From assembly GCA_900637705.1 (NCBI GenBank), contig LR134390.1:1178001-1242000 (forward strand): a DNA stretch of 64,000 nucleotides. The letters run 5' to 3'. A model generated the notes under the pieces. It saw only the letters and a program-made list of their open reading frames with translations, did no database searches and was not told the origin of the DNA. Numbering within the stretch: the stretch's first letter is position 1; each line of letters begins with the position of its first letter. This document shows positions 55,406-64,000 of the stretch, piece by piece. The DNA is from Fusobacterium varium. Its GTDB lineage: Bacteria; Fusobacteriota; Fusobacteriia; Fusobacteriales; Fusobacteriaceae. Both the position numbers and the translations under genes were made by a program.

Positions 55406-56593
55406 ATTTAAAAACTTATCAGTTGATATTCAATTTGGAGCAATTGATATATCGAATCAACTAGAGGTATTTAAAAACTTCCAAGTTACTATTCAAGACT
55501 ACATCTCTTCCATTATCTGCATTTTCAATTATTATTTAAAAACTTCCAAGTTACTATTCAAGAAAACCCTACACATTTTTTTATGTGTAGGATTTGCATT
55601 TAAAAACTTCCAAGTTACTATTCAAGTTATATAATATTTCTATTCAAATACTACTTTGTATATTTAAAAACTTCCAAGTTACTATTCAAGAGGAATACCT
55701 CTTATAGTTTTAAGCTGGTTTAGATGATTTAAAAACTTCCAAGTTACTATTCAAGACTCCGAAAAAAGCTGAAATATAAGGAGTTATTATAATTTAAAAA
55801 CTTCCAAGTTACTATTCAAGAGAAAATGCTGAAATGTTAAAGGTTCTTAAAAGTGTATTTAAAAACTTCCAAGTTACTATTCAAGACTAAATATAAAGGA
55901 CCTAAAGGATTATATATATAAATTTAAAAACTTCCAAGTTACTATTCAAGTATTTATCGTTTTACAGTATGACAGGAGCAGTAGAATTTAAAAACTTCCA
56001 AGTTACTATTCAAGATTGGTCAAGAAAAGAGATACTGAATTAACTTATAATTTAAAAACTTCCAAGTTACTATTCAAGTTTCTTAGTCTTTCTAATACTT
56101 TTAAGTCCTGTGTCATTTAAAAACTTCCAAGTTACTATTCAAGAGCAGTGTTAGATTCAATTTTAGAATTTCTTTTAATATTTAAAAACTTCCAAGTTAC
56201 TATTCAAGTATGAATGTATTTATGAATATAGTTATACTACTGATTTAAAAACTTCCAAGTTACTATTCAAGCAGGCAATATATTAAGAGATAAGTATGAG
56301 AAACTATTTAAAAACTTCCAAGTTACTATTCAAGAGTTAAGTATAGCAACTGATTTAAGTGAGCTATATATTTAAAAACTTCCAAGTTACTATTCAAGTC
56401 ATTTATTATCTCCTTTAAAAATTATTTTTACACCATTTAAAAACTTCCAAGTTACTATTCAAGACATTAACGAAATGATTTTTAATTCTGTGGACTATAA
56501 TTTAAAAACTTCCAAGTTACTATTCAAGATAGACTTCCTTACACCTCTACAAGTATGTGGCCCAATTTAAAAACTTCCAAGTTACTATTCAAG
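55406..56593 (-). CRISPR. CRISPR array: 18 identical 29-bp repeats plus one degenerate
   Basis: Eighteen identical repeats begin ATTTAAAAACTTCC and end TACTATTCAAG on the plus strand (first at 55469, last 56565-56593), with spacers of 34-36 bp. A degenerate copy at 55406-55434 precedes them. The degenerate repeat marks the leader-distal end, so transcription is probably on the minus strand with the AT-rich leader after 56593. In that direction the repeat ends TTTTTAAAT, like many type I-B repeats. No cas gene is present within the window on either side, so the effector must lie elsewhere or be absent. Confidence 0.97.
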
Positions 56594-57031
56594 GGTCATA
56601 AATTTAAACTTTCTTAATATTTTATTGCTTGCTAATGTACAAATTATAACATATTAAGTAAAAAAATTCCAACAAATATACTATAAATTACTGATGTTGA
56701 AATAAATAATCTTAAAGAATGCTATTGTAAAAAATACAATTTTTAACTTGGAAAATAAAAATTATAATGTTGTAGGAATATACAAGTAATTTATTTTTTA
56801 TATAACAAAATTCTTATATTGTAATTGCCTAACTATATTAATAAAAATTTAAAAAGTTTAGAAAAATTTGTTTGTTTTTATTAAAATAATATGAAATATT
56901 TCAAAATTGAGCTATATGTGAAAATATATATTGAGATTATTTTTCAATTCTGTATTGTAAAAACTTTCGCTAGAGAGTATATTATATAGTAGAATGTAAT
57001 AGAACAAAGAGATGTTGAGGAGGAAAAATAA
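56594..57031. promoter_or_regulatory. Probable CRISPR leader and upstream region of the amidotransferase-like gene
   Basis: A 438-bp AT-rich gene-free stretch. The part next to the last repeat (56594 to about 56800) is the likely leader, reading towards the array on the minus strand. The right part holds the GAGGAGGAA ribosome site of the next gene at ~57016. No other structure seen. Confidence 0.5.
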
Positions 57032-57757
57032 TTGAAACCAATAATAGGAATAACTACTTTTAGAGAGATGAGAGAAAAGGGAGAATACAATTCTATAAAT
57101 TATGGATATGCAGAAGCTATACTTGCAGCTGGTGGACTTCCAGTTTTTATTCCGATAGTTCCAGAAGGGATAGCAAAGGAATATTTAGAAGACTATCGTT
57201 TAGATGGGATAATATTTAGCGGAGGAGCAGATGTAGCACCTAGATTTTATGGGGAAGATCCTGGACTTCAGATTCCTGGAATTGATACTAAAAGAGATAT
57301 AATGGAATTTGAACTATTAGAAGAAGCTGTTAAAAGAAAAATACCAGTTCTAGGAATATGCAGAGGACATCAATTAATAAATGTAGCTTTTGATGGAACT
57401 CTTTATCAAGATATAGATACTCAGGTACAGTCAGCTATGGGGCATCATCCATCACACATTAATAGAGATGAATTATTTCATAGTGTAAATATAAAGAAGG
57501 AAAGTGTTCTTCATGATATCTTTGGAGATGAAAAAATATATGTAAATTCTTTTCATCATCAGGCAGTAAAAAAATTAGGTAAAGGGCTTAAAGCAACAGC
57601 TTTTTCTTGTGAAGGAATTGTAGAAGCATTTGAAACTGTAGATATGAATGAAAGATTTGTATTGGGTATACAATGGCACCCTGAGAATCTTGTTAATAGG
57701 TATAACGAATTTTTAGGGATATTTAAATTGCTAGTAGATAGAGCGAAGGAGAGATAG
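57032..57757 (+). CDS. Gamma-glutamyl-gamma-aminobutyrate hydrolase-like (peptidase C26, PuuD family)
   Basis: A 241-residue class-I glutamine-amidotransferase-like hydrolase starting at TTG 57032 with a strong GAGGAGG site. Motifs: KPIIGITTFREM, GIIFSGGADVAPRFYGE, the nucleophile LGICRGHQLINVAFDGTLYQD (Cys ~111), VNSFHHQAVKKLG, and the His/Glu pair in LGIQWHPENL. PuuD-type enzymes split gamma-glutamyl-GABA or other gamma-glutamyl conjugates. It lies ~156 bp upstream of an ABC importer on the same strand, but a link is not shown. Confidence 0.9.
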   Translation: MKPIIGITTFREMREKGEYNSINYGYAEAILAAGGLPVFIPIVPEGIAKEYLEDYRLDGIIFSGGADVAPRFYGEDPGLQIPGIDTKRDIMEFELLEEAVKRKIPVLGICRGHQLINVAFDGTLYQDIDTQVQSAMGHHPSHINRDELFHSVNIKKESVLHDIFGDEKIYVNSFHHQAVKKLGKGLKATAFSCEGIVEAFETVDMNERFVLGIQWHPENLVNRYNEFLGIFKLLVDRAKER

Positions 57758-57913
57758 AAAGAAATTATTTAAAAGGAAAATGTGTAGATAAATTGAAAAT
57801 TATAAAAAATCAATTCAAAATAAATTTTAATTTATTTCTGTTGTGTTTTTAACAGAAAAAATTAAGTAAAAATATACTGGAAACAGTCTAAAATCATTGA
57901 GGAGGTTTAATTT

Positions 57914-58936
57914 ATGAAGAAATTATCAGCGATAGTAATTACTTTTTTACTCTCTTTAACAACGACTTTTGCAGCAGGAGAAAAAGAAACAGAACATCTT
58001 CTTATTTATGCTGGGTTGATGGAAGACCATGCAATAGCAGCAGTAAAAGAATTTGAAAAGGAAACAGGAATTAAAACTGAATTTGTAAGAATGAGCAGTG
58101 GGGAAACATTGGCTAGAATAAGAGCAGAAAAAGACAATATGACAGCTTCTGTATGGTTTGGAGGTCCAATAGATGCTTTTGTAGCAGCAAATGAAGAAAA
58201 TCTTATTGAGCCATACATCTCACCTGTAGCTAAAGATATTCCTGATAAATTTAAAGATCCAAATGGAATTTGGACAGGAATATATGTGGGATATCTTGGA
58301 TTTGTAGGTAACAAAGAAGTGTTGAAAGAAATAGGAGCTGAGATGCCTAAATCTTGGGCTGACCTTTTAAAACCTGAATATAAGGGAGAAATAGTTACTG
58401 CTCATCCAGGTTCATCTGGAACTGCCTTCACAATGCTTGCAACTATTGTTCAATTAAAAGGTGAAAAAGATGGAATGGCTTATATGCAAAAACTAAATGA
58501 GCAAGTAAGACAATATACTAAATCAGGAACTGCACCTGGAAGAATGGTAGGTTTAGGAGAAACAGCTGTTGGAATAACATTCCTTCATGATGCTATAAAA
58601 TATAGAAAAGAAGGTTATGAAGATATTATAATTTCTGCTCCAGAAGAAGGAACAGGATTTGAAATAGGTGGAGTTGCAATTCTTAAAAATGGTCCAGATC
58701 AAGTATCAGCTAAAAAGTTTGTAGACTGGGCACTTTCTAAGAAAGCACAAGAATTGGGTCAAACTGTAGGATCTTTCCAATTCTTGACTAATCAGACTGC
58801 AAATGCACCAGAAGATGTAAAAGAAATTGCTGGTACAAAACTAATAGACTATAATTTTGAATGGGCTGGAAAAAATAGAAAAGATTTACTAGATAAATTC
58901 AGTACTGCAACAAAAACAACAGCGCCTACAAAATAA
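57914..58936 (+). CDS. Ferric-type (FbpA/AfuA-like) ABC transporter binding protein
   Basis: A 340-residue exported binding protein: signal peptide MKKLSAIVITFLLSLTTTFAA, then LLIYAGLMEDHAIAAVKEFEKETGIKTEFVRMSSGETLARI, the WFGGPIDAFVAANEENLIEPY region, WADLLKPEYKGEIVTAHPGSSG and GFEIGGVAILKNGPDQVSAKKFVDWALS. The fold is that of ferric-ion, sulfate or 2-aminoethylphosphonate binding proteins. I see no obvious paired Tyr iron ligands, so the substrate stays open. AGGAGGT precedes the ATG. First of a three-gene operon. Confidence 0.88.
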   Translation: MKKLSAIVITFLLSLTTTFAAGEKETEHLLIYAGLMEDHAIAAVKEFEKETGIKTEFVRMSSGETLARIRAEKDNMTASVWFGGPIDAFVAANEENLIEPYISPVAKDIPDKFKDPNGIWTGIYVGYLGFVGNKEVLKEIGAEMPKSWADLLKPEYKGEIVTAHPGSSGTAFTMLATIVQLKGEKDGMAYMQKLNEQVRQYTKSGTAPGRMVGLGETAVGITFLHDAIKYRKEGYEDIIISAPEEGTGFEIGGVAILKNGPDQVSAKKFVDWALSKKAQELGQTVGSFQFLTNQTANAPEDVKEIAGTKLIDYNFEWAGKNRKDLLDKFSTATKTTAPTK

Positions 58937-58951
58937 TAAAGGTGGAATCAT

Positions 58952-60634
58952 ATGTCGAATTTACAGCTTAAAATTAATACTGAATTAAAAAATATGAAGA
59001 AAGTATTCAATGATCCTATATTATTTTCAACAATAGTATTTATTTTAGTTATTCTTATTATGTTCATTCTCTTTCCCATGTATAATATTTTGAAAGAGAG
59101 TTTTACATATAAGGGTGAATTTTCATTAATCCATTATAAGAATATAAAAGAAATGCAGGAAAATTTTATTATAATATTGAATACCTTAAAATTAGGGGTA
59201 GTGACTTCTGTAATATCTACAGCTATTGGATTCTTTTTTGCATATGGAATGACTTATGTAAAAATACCTTTTAGAAAGTTTTTTAATTCTATTGCTATAC
59301 TTCCAATAGTATCTCCACCATTTGTTATAGCATTATCAGCTATACTTTTGTTAGGGAGAAGAGGTTTTATTACTAGGAATTTATTAGGAATAAGAAATGC
59401 TGAAATATATGGATTTCATGGATTGGTTTTGGTACAAGTATTAACTTTTTTCCCAGTTGCATATTTGATGCTGGTAGGACTACTACAGAAAATAGATCCC
59501 TCTGTAGAAGAAGCTTCAAGAGATTTAGGAGCTTCCAGATGGGATGTATTTAGAACAATAACATTTCCTTTAATGATACCAGGATTGGCAAATGCTATTC
59601 TTGTAATATTTATACAAGCAATAGCTGATTTTGGAAATCCAATGGTAATTGGAGGAAATTTTACAACAGTAGCAGTTCAGATATATCTTCAGGGAATAGG
59701 AAACTATGATATGGGAAGTGCAACAGCTCTTGCAGTTGTTTTAATACTTATGTCTATATCTATTTTTGTAACACAGAAATATTATATTAGTAAAAAGTCT
59801 TATGTTACAGTTACAGGAAAAGTTTCAAGAGAAAGAGAAAAAATTAGTGAAAAAAATATAACAATGCCAATTTTTATTATTATGGCATTCCTCACTTTCT
59901 GTGTATTTCTTATGTATATAATGATACCAATAGGTTCTTTTGTAAAACTTTGGGGAGTAAAATATGATTTTTCTCTAGAACATTACAAATATGTATTTGC
60001 TTTGGGAATGAAACCAATATGGGATACAACATTCCTATCTATAATATCTACTCCTATTACAGGTATATTAGCCATGATAATAGCTTTTCTTATAGTAAGA
60101 AGAAAATTTTTAGGAAAAGGATTTATTGAATTTATTACTATGATGGCTATTGCTATACCTGGAACGATAGTTGGATTAGGATATATTATAACATATAATA
60201 CAAAACCTTTTGTTCTTACTGGAACAGCAACTATACTTATAATAGCATTTATAATGAGAAATATGCCTATAGGAATAAGATCAGGAATAGCTGCTCTTCA
60301 GCAGATAGATCCATCAATTGAAGAAGCTGCTACTGTATTGGGAGCAAATAGTAAAAAGGTATTTACATCAGTGACTCTTCCAATGATAAAACCTGCTTTT
60401 TTTAGTGGATTGGTATATGCCTTTGTTAGAAGTATGACTTTGGTAAGCACGATTATCTTCTTAGTTTCTGCTAAGTATAATCTATTAACAGTTGCTATCA
60501 TGAATCAGATAGATGTTGGTAAGATAGGAGTAGCATCAGCTTATTGTACTATACTTATCATCATAGTATTTTTCGTAATAGGAATAATGACATATATATT
60601 GAAAAAAATGGGAATAGATAGTATTTCAGAATAG
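58952..60634 (+). CDS. FbpB/AfuB-type ABC permease (two fused domains)
   Basis: A 560-residue membrane protein with two homologous six-helix permease halves. The EAA loops are EEASRDLGASRWDVFRTITFPLMIPG (~189-214) and EEAATVLGANSKKVFTSVTLPMIKP (~458-482). The first half starts after a cytosolic N-terminus at ~24 (LFSTIVFILVILIMFILFPMYN). The fused layout is typical of ferric and 2-aminoethylphosphonate importers. It sits 15 bp after the binding protein gene and 13 bp before the ATPase gene. Confidence 0.92.
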   Translation: MSNLQLKINTELKNMKKVFNDPILFSTIVFILVILIMFILFPMYNILKESFTYKGEFSLIHYKNIKEMQENFIIILNTLKLGVVTSVISTAIGFFFAYGMTYVKIPFRKFFNSIAILPIVSPPFVIALSAILLLGRRGFITRNLLGIRNAEIYGFHGLVLVQVLTFFPVAYLMLVGLLQKIDPSVEEASRDLGASRWDVFRTITFPLMIPGLANAILVIFIQAIADFGNPMVIGGNFTTVAVQIYLQGIGNYDMGSATALAVVLILMSISIFVTQKYYISKKSYVTVTGKVSREREKISEKNITMPIFIIMAFLTFCVFLMYIMIPIGSFVKLWGVKYDFSLEHYKYVFALGMKPIWDTTFLSIISTPITGILAMIIAFLIVRRKFLGKGFIEFITMMAIAIPGTIVGLGYIITYNTKPFVLTGTATILIIAFIMRNMPIGIRSGIAALQQIDPSIEEAATVLGANSKKVFTSVTLPMIKPAFFSGLVYAFVRSMTLVSTIIFLVSAKYNLLTVAIMNQIDVGKIGVASAYCTILIIIVFFVIGIMTYILKKMGIDSISE

Positions 60635-60647
60635 TAAGGAGAGAGTT

Positions 60648-61712
60648 ATGGGAGCTAAAAGAGTAAAATTTGAAAATATAAATAAGATATTCTTAACAGG
60701 AGATAACAGAAAAGTTCATGCAGTAGCAGACCTTAATCTTGACATAAAAGCAGGAGAGTTTATATGTCTTTTAGGGCCAAGTGGGTGTGGAAAGACAACT
60801 ATATTAAGAATGCTGGCAGGATTTGAAGTCCCTACTGAAGGACATATCTATATTGGTGATGAAAATGTAGAAAGAATCACTCCAGATAAAAGAGATACAG
60901 CTATGGTGTTTCAAAACTATGCTTTATTCCCACATATGAATGTATATGATAATATTGCATATGGACTGAAGCTTCAAAAGTTACCAAAAAGTGAAGTAGA
61001 TGAAAGAGTTCATAGAATATTGAAAATGATGAATATGGAGGATTTTGCTGAAAGAGTACCTTCACAAATGTCTGGAGGACAGCAGCAGAGAGTTTCTCTT
61101 GCAAGAGCTTTGGTAATGGAGCCTGGAGTTCTTTTATTTGATGAACCTTTATCTAATCTTGATGCAAAGCTCAGAATACATATGAGAGATGAAATCAGAA
61201 AAATTCAACAGCAAGTTGGAATAACTTCAATATATGTGACACATGATCAGGCAGAAGCTATGGGACTTGCTGATAAAATTATAATAATGAAAGATGGAAG
61301 AATACAACAGGCAGGTTCACCTATTGAAATATATCAAAATCCAGTAAATGAATTTGTTGCTAACTTTATCGGAAGAGCAAATATATTTACAGGAGAGTTA
61401 GTTTATAAAACTGATAATAAATGTACAATAGATATTTGTGGAGTTAGGTATGAAGTACCACAAAAGGTAACTCATAATATAGGTGATGAAATAAAAATAG
61501 TAGCAAGACCTGAAAGTATAATTATATCTAAAAATGATTTTAAGGGAAAAGTAATAAAAAGTATGTTTATGGGAGCTTATCATGAGTACGAAGTGATGTT
61601 TGAAGGATTTAAAGTAGAAATATCAGTAAGCAATCCAAAAGGTAAAAAAACTTATGCTTTAGATTCAGAACTTGATTTCTCATTAGATGTTGAATCAATA
61701 CATATACTATAG
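60648..61712 (+). CDS. FbpC/PotA-type ABC ATPase
   Basis: A 354-residue ATPase: Walker A GPSGCGKTTILRM (~42-54), Q-loop VFQNYALFPHMNVYDNIAYGL, signature PSQMSGGQQQRVSLARALV, Walker B VLLFDEPLSNLDAKL, switch His in YVTHDQAEAM, and a C-terminal TOBE domain (RPESIIISKNDFKGKVIKSMFMGAYHEYEV) that regulates transport. The AAGGAGAG site precedes the ATG. Last gene of the operon, followed by a terminator. Confidence 0.93.
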   Translation: MGAKRVKFENINKIFLTGDNRKVHAVADLNLDIKAGEFICLLGPSGCGKTTILRMLAGFEVPTEGHIYIGDENVERITPDKRDTAMVFQNYALFPHMNVYDNIAYGLKLQKLPKSEVDERVHRILKMMNMEDFAERVPSQMSGGQQQRVSLARALVMEPGVLLFDEPLSNLDAKLRIHMRDEIRKIQQQVGITSIYVTHDQAEAMGLADKIIIMKDGRIQQAGSPIEIYQNPVNEFVANFIGRANIFTGELVYKTDNKCTIDICGVRYEVPQKVTHNIGDEIKIVARPESIIISKNDFKGKVIKSMFMGAYHEYEVMFEGFKVEISVSNPKGKKTYALDSELDFSLDVESIHIL

Positions 61713-61723
61713 TAAATTAAAAG

Positions 61724-61756
61724 GAGCTGTGAGATGATAATCTGACAGCTCTTTTC
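61724..61756 (+). terminator. Terminator after the ABC operon
   Basis: GAGCTGT (61724-61730) pairs with ACAGCTC (61745-61751), followed by TTTTC. Confidence 0.75.
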
Positions 61757-61762
61757 ATATAA

Positions 61763-61790
61763 AAAATAGCCTTTCAAAATTATGAAAGGC
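61763..61790 (-). terminator. Terminator after the small membrane protein gene
   Basis: GCCTTTC (61769-61775) pairs with GAAAGGC (61784-61790). On the minus strand the stem is followed by TATTTTTTAT. Confidence 0.75.
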
Positions 61791-61801
61791 GGAAAAAGCA
61801 A

Positions 61802-62065
61802 TTAAAATCTTCTTTTTTTCTTTTTTTTACATATTCTATTAACTATTATTACCATAAATAAAGGAATAATAGAGATAGAAGCTACGGCTAAAAATATTGA
61901 GAGCTTTACATGCATGCCTGTTACATAGGCTATAGAATAGGCAATAGATCCGACTATTTCTATTGGGTTAAGATACATTATCGTCCCAAAAGGAGGCATT
62001 ATATATTCTAAACCAAAAATAACAAGTAAAAATGTCAAAGCAAAAACTATAAGACTTCTAAACAT
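61802..62065 (-). CDS. Small membrane protein of unknown function
   Basis: An 87-residue protein with two to three hydrophobic helices (FRSLIVFALTFLLVIFGLEYI, IVGSIAYSIAYVTGM, IFLAVASISIIPLFMVIIV) and a very basic C-terminus (CKKKKKRRF) that should stay in the cytosol. GAGGTGA-type site upstream. Its own terminator follows on the minus strand. No family recognised. Confidence 0.65.
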   Translation of the reverse strand: MFRSLIVFALTFLLVIFGLEYIMPPFGTIMYLNPIEIVGSIAYSIAYVTGMHVKLSIFLAVASISIIPLFMVIIVNRICKKKKKRRF

Positions 62066-62241
62066 TTTTAATCACCTCAAATAAGTTTAACTAATTATAA
62101 CCAAAAATTGTCCTAAAATGCAACCTTTTATTTCACAGTAAAATTTAAAAGTGGTTTTATAGATGCTTTTAAATGAAAAATAATTATTATGTATGGTAAA
62201 AGATTAAAATAAATAAGAGATTTATTTTTGAGATTAAAAAA

Positions 62242-62598
62242 CTAATCTAAAGAGCTATATTCTCTTATTAGTTCTGGACAATTTCCAAGCCATGATTTTT
62301 TAGTTTTAAAACCAAATTTAGAAAAAGTTTCTATAAGATGTTTTCTATTTCTAATTGCTAATTTCATAACTAGAGTTATAGCATATTTGTCAGCAATTTT
62401 ACATATTTCTTCTACAGCTTTAATTTCAGAAGCCTCATTTTTAGGGTTAGATTTAAGTTTAAAAATTTGGACAGAATTAGGATAATTAAGTACATTTCTA
62501 AAAACAACAACTACATAAGGAATATTTAATTTTTGGCACTCTATACTCAAGATTCCTGCTTTCCCTGTAGTACTACCCAGTTTAAAATTAATATTCAT
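62242..62598 (-). CDS. Hypothetical protein, possibly GNAT-like
   Basis: A 118-residue protein with a GGAGGTT site. It reads MNINFKLGSTTGKAGILSIECQKLNIPYVVVVFRN, then AVEEICKIADKYAITLVMKL and KHLIETFSKFGFKTKKSW. The last part resembles the L-x-x-F-Y-x-K-F-G-F segment of small GNAT acetyltransferases encoded by phages, but no acetyl-CoA loop is clear. It lies ~50 bp downstream of dinB on the same strand. Function unknown. Confidence 0.55.
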   Translation of the reverse strand: MNINFKLGSTTGKAGILSIECQKLNIPYVVVVFRNVLNYPNSVQIFKLKSNPKNEASEIKAVEEICKIADKYAITLVMKLAIRNRKHLIETFSKFGFKTKKSWLGNCPELIREYSSLD

Positions 62599-62645
62599 AA
62601 AACCTCCATTGGAATATTTTATTACATTTATTATACTCTATTTTT

Positions 62646-63696
62646 TTAGAAAAAAGCTAGCTGTCTAACAGATTTTTTTGTTAAGTTTCCGAAAGAAATT
62701 CCTAAAAGTCTTATACTATCTATCAAATCAATATTTTCTAAAAGATCTTCTGAAACTTTTTTTAATTTTTCATATGAATCAGTAGGAATTTCTAAAGTTT
62801 TTGATCGTGTGATAGTTTCATTAGAAGAAAAACGAATTTTTAATATAATTGTTTTGCTTATAAAATCATCTTTTAAAAGACGTTTATATGAATGTTCAAA
62901 TAGGTCATCGAACTCTCTTTTTATTTCTAACTCAGTATTCAAAGGATATTTAAAAGTATTTTCATTTCCAATGGAATGAATGGGCTTTTTATATTCTACC
63001 TCTCTATAATCTATTCCTCTGGAAAAAGAATATAAAAGTTCACCACGAGATTTTCCATATGAAGTACAAAGTGCAGACAAGGAATATGGGTAGATGTCCT
63101 TTACTTTAAATATAGAATCTTTTGCTAATAAAGAGGAAAGTTTTCTGCCAACACCAGGAATTATTCCAATGTTTTTATCTGAAATATATTTGCTAAAATC
63201 TAAAGGTGAAAGAAAAATATATTGTCCATGAGGTTTATTTATATTACTGGCCATTTTTGCACTGAGTTTATTAAAACCTATTCCAACAGAACATGTAAGA
63301 CCAGTATGATATTTGATTCTTTCTCTAAATTTTTTAGCAAAAATTCTTTAGAAGGATATAAATCTATAATGTCAGATATATCTATATACCCTTCATCTAA
63401 GGCTATGAATTCTATTTTATGAGTTAAACGAAGGACAAGTCCTTGTATTTTTTTGATATTTCACTGTATTTTTCTTTATTTACTGGAATAACCAATAGAG
63501 AAGGACAAAGTTTTTTAGCATCAGAAACTTTCATGGCAGAATGTATACCGAATTTTCTAGCTTCATAACTAGCAGTAGTTACTATGCTTCCTCCAACAAC
63601 TAAAGGTTTATTGAGTAATTTAGGATTATCTCTTATTTCAATTGAAGCATAATATGCGTCCATATCATAGTGGAGAATAGTTCTATCTTTTTTCAT
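62646..63696 (-). pseudogene. dinB: DNA polymerase IV (DinB), two frame breaks
   Basis: Three consecutive minus-strand pieces encode one ~350-residue Y-family polymerase. The N-terminal piece has ILHYDMDAYYASIEIRDNP (catalytic Asp) and VTTASYEARKFGIHSAM. One base is missing at the T7 run 63448-63454, after which KIEFIALDEGYIDISD follows with the catalytic Asp-Glu. A second base is missing at the A5 run 63339-63343, after which GLTCSVGIGFNKLSAKMASNINKPHG and the helix-hairpin-helix GIIPGVGRKLSSLL are intact, then the little-finger domain. Both breaks look like homopolymer miscalls. It performs translesion synthesis. Confidence 0.85.
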
Positions 63697-63809
63697 ATAT
63701 AACCTCTTAAAAGTGTATTTTACTATATTATATCACGTTTTATAGAGATAGTAAAATTTAGTTATCTTTTTTTAGAGATAATAAGGGCTTTGTAAGGACA
63801 GTAGTGAAA

Positions 63810-64000
63810 TTATTCAGACAAGATAATGGAATAAATTTCTTTCATTTCAACTAAATTATTTTGAATTTTTTCAATATCACCATCAAAATATTCATTAAGC
63901 AAAGTTGAGTACAAAGAGAAAAAATCATTAAATACTAATGCTTTTGTATTGATGAGAGATTTTATAATAATATAGGAGAAGTTATTTTGAATTTTCTCTC
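63810..64000 (-). CDS. Unidentified protein, C-terminal part only
   Basis: A minus-strand frame enters from the right edge and ends with TAA at 63812-63810, giving ~63 residues including SYIIIKSLINTKALVFNDFF and LLNEYFDGDIEKIQNNLVEM. It is helical and reminiscent of the C-terminal ligand domain of a TetR-type regulator, but too short to assign. Confidence 0.55.
   Translation of the reverse strand, partial: EKIQNNFSYIIIKSLINTKALVFNDFFSLYSTLLNEYFDGDIEKIQNNLVEMKEIYSIILSE

Noticed and set aside
55341-55468. Open frame (YELRFNLTAEKEFDGK) running into the degenerate repeat as the end of a cas gene
   Set aside because: Only ~37 codons, no start, and no recognisable Cas motif. The overlap with the degenerate repeat is probably chance.

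Overview
The window is AT-rich, densely packed, and looks like chromosomal DNA of an anaerobe of the genus Fusobacterium. This is an inference from gene content: AbgT-family transporters, arginine-to-putrescine metabolism, nickel-pincer cofactor genes, xanthine dehydrogenase, YwqK/MORN-like repeat proteins and amino-acid catabolism. I saw no rRNA or tRNA genes. One broad caution applies. At least eight genes are split by one-base deletions, nearly all in A/T homopolymers and all in the same direction, which looks more like sequencing or assembly error than decay.

1-14.9 kb. An AbrB-type membrane protein (cut by the left edge) faces a DNA-binding regulator. A long minus-strand block then carries three AbgT-family transporters, each followed by its own hydrolase (two M20 peptidases and one metal-dependent amidohydrolase). 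Two of the three transporters share a tandem 12-bp-period operator-like motif. Housekeeping genes follow: HIT protein, rpiB, a SlyD-like isomerase and a DJ-1 family protein.

15-31.5 kb. A natural fusion of an Orn/Lys/Arg decarboxylase with an arginase leads into a WG-repeat protein, MscS, YitT and a very regular TPR protein. A three-gene polar amino-acid ABC operon follows. It is preceded by a leader peptide with five consecutive His codons and a terminator, so it is probably a histidine importer controlled by attenuation. Next are xpt, small hypothetical genes, an alpha/beta hydrolase, and an APC permease with a YtcJ-like amidohydrolase behind three GTATAC-centred sites.

31.5-48 kb. Two YwqK-repeat proteins come first. 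A sigma-54 regulated sulfur-amino-acid module follows: PatB/MalY C-S lyase, a sigma-54 activator, a glutaredoxin-like protein, a D-cysteine desulfhydrase family enzyme and a DAACS symporter. Two identical -24/-12 promoters flank the activator. A ferredoxin-type aldo/keto reductase behind a MerR-type promoter precedes larB-larC-larE-nikMN-nikQ-nikO, which makes the nickel-pincer cofactor and imports nickel. LarA is not in the window.

48-64 kb. On the minus strand a guanine-type purine riboswitch precedes an NCS2 permease and three xanthine dehydrogenase subunits. There is a small Sm-like protein, a broken HD-domain gene, and a CRISPR array of 18 identical repeats plus one degenerate end repeat with no cas genes in view. 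A class-I glutamine-amidotransferase-like hydrolase, a ferric-type ABC importer operon, two small minus-strand genes and a frameshifted dinB close the window.
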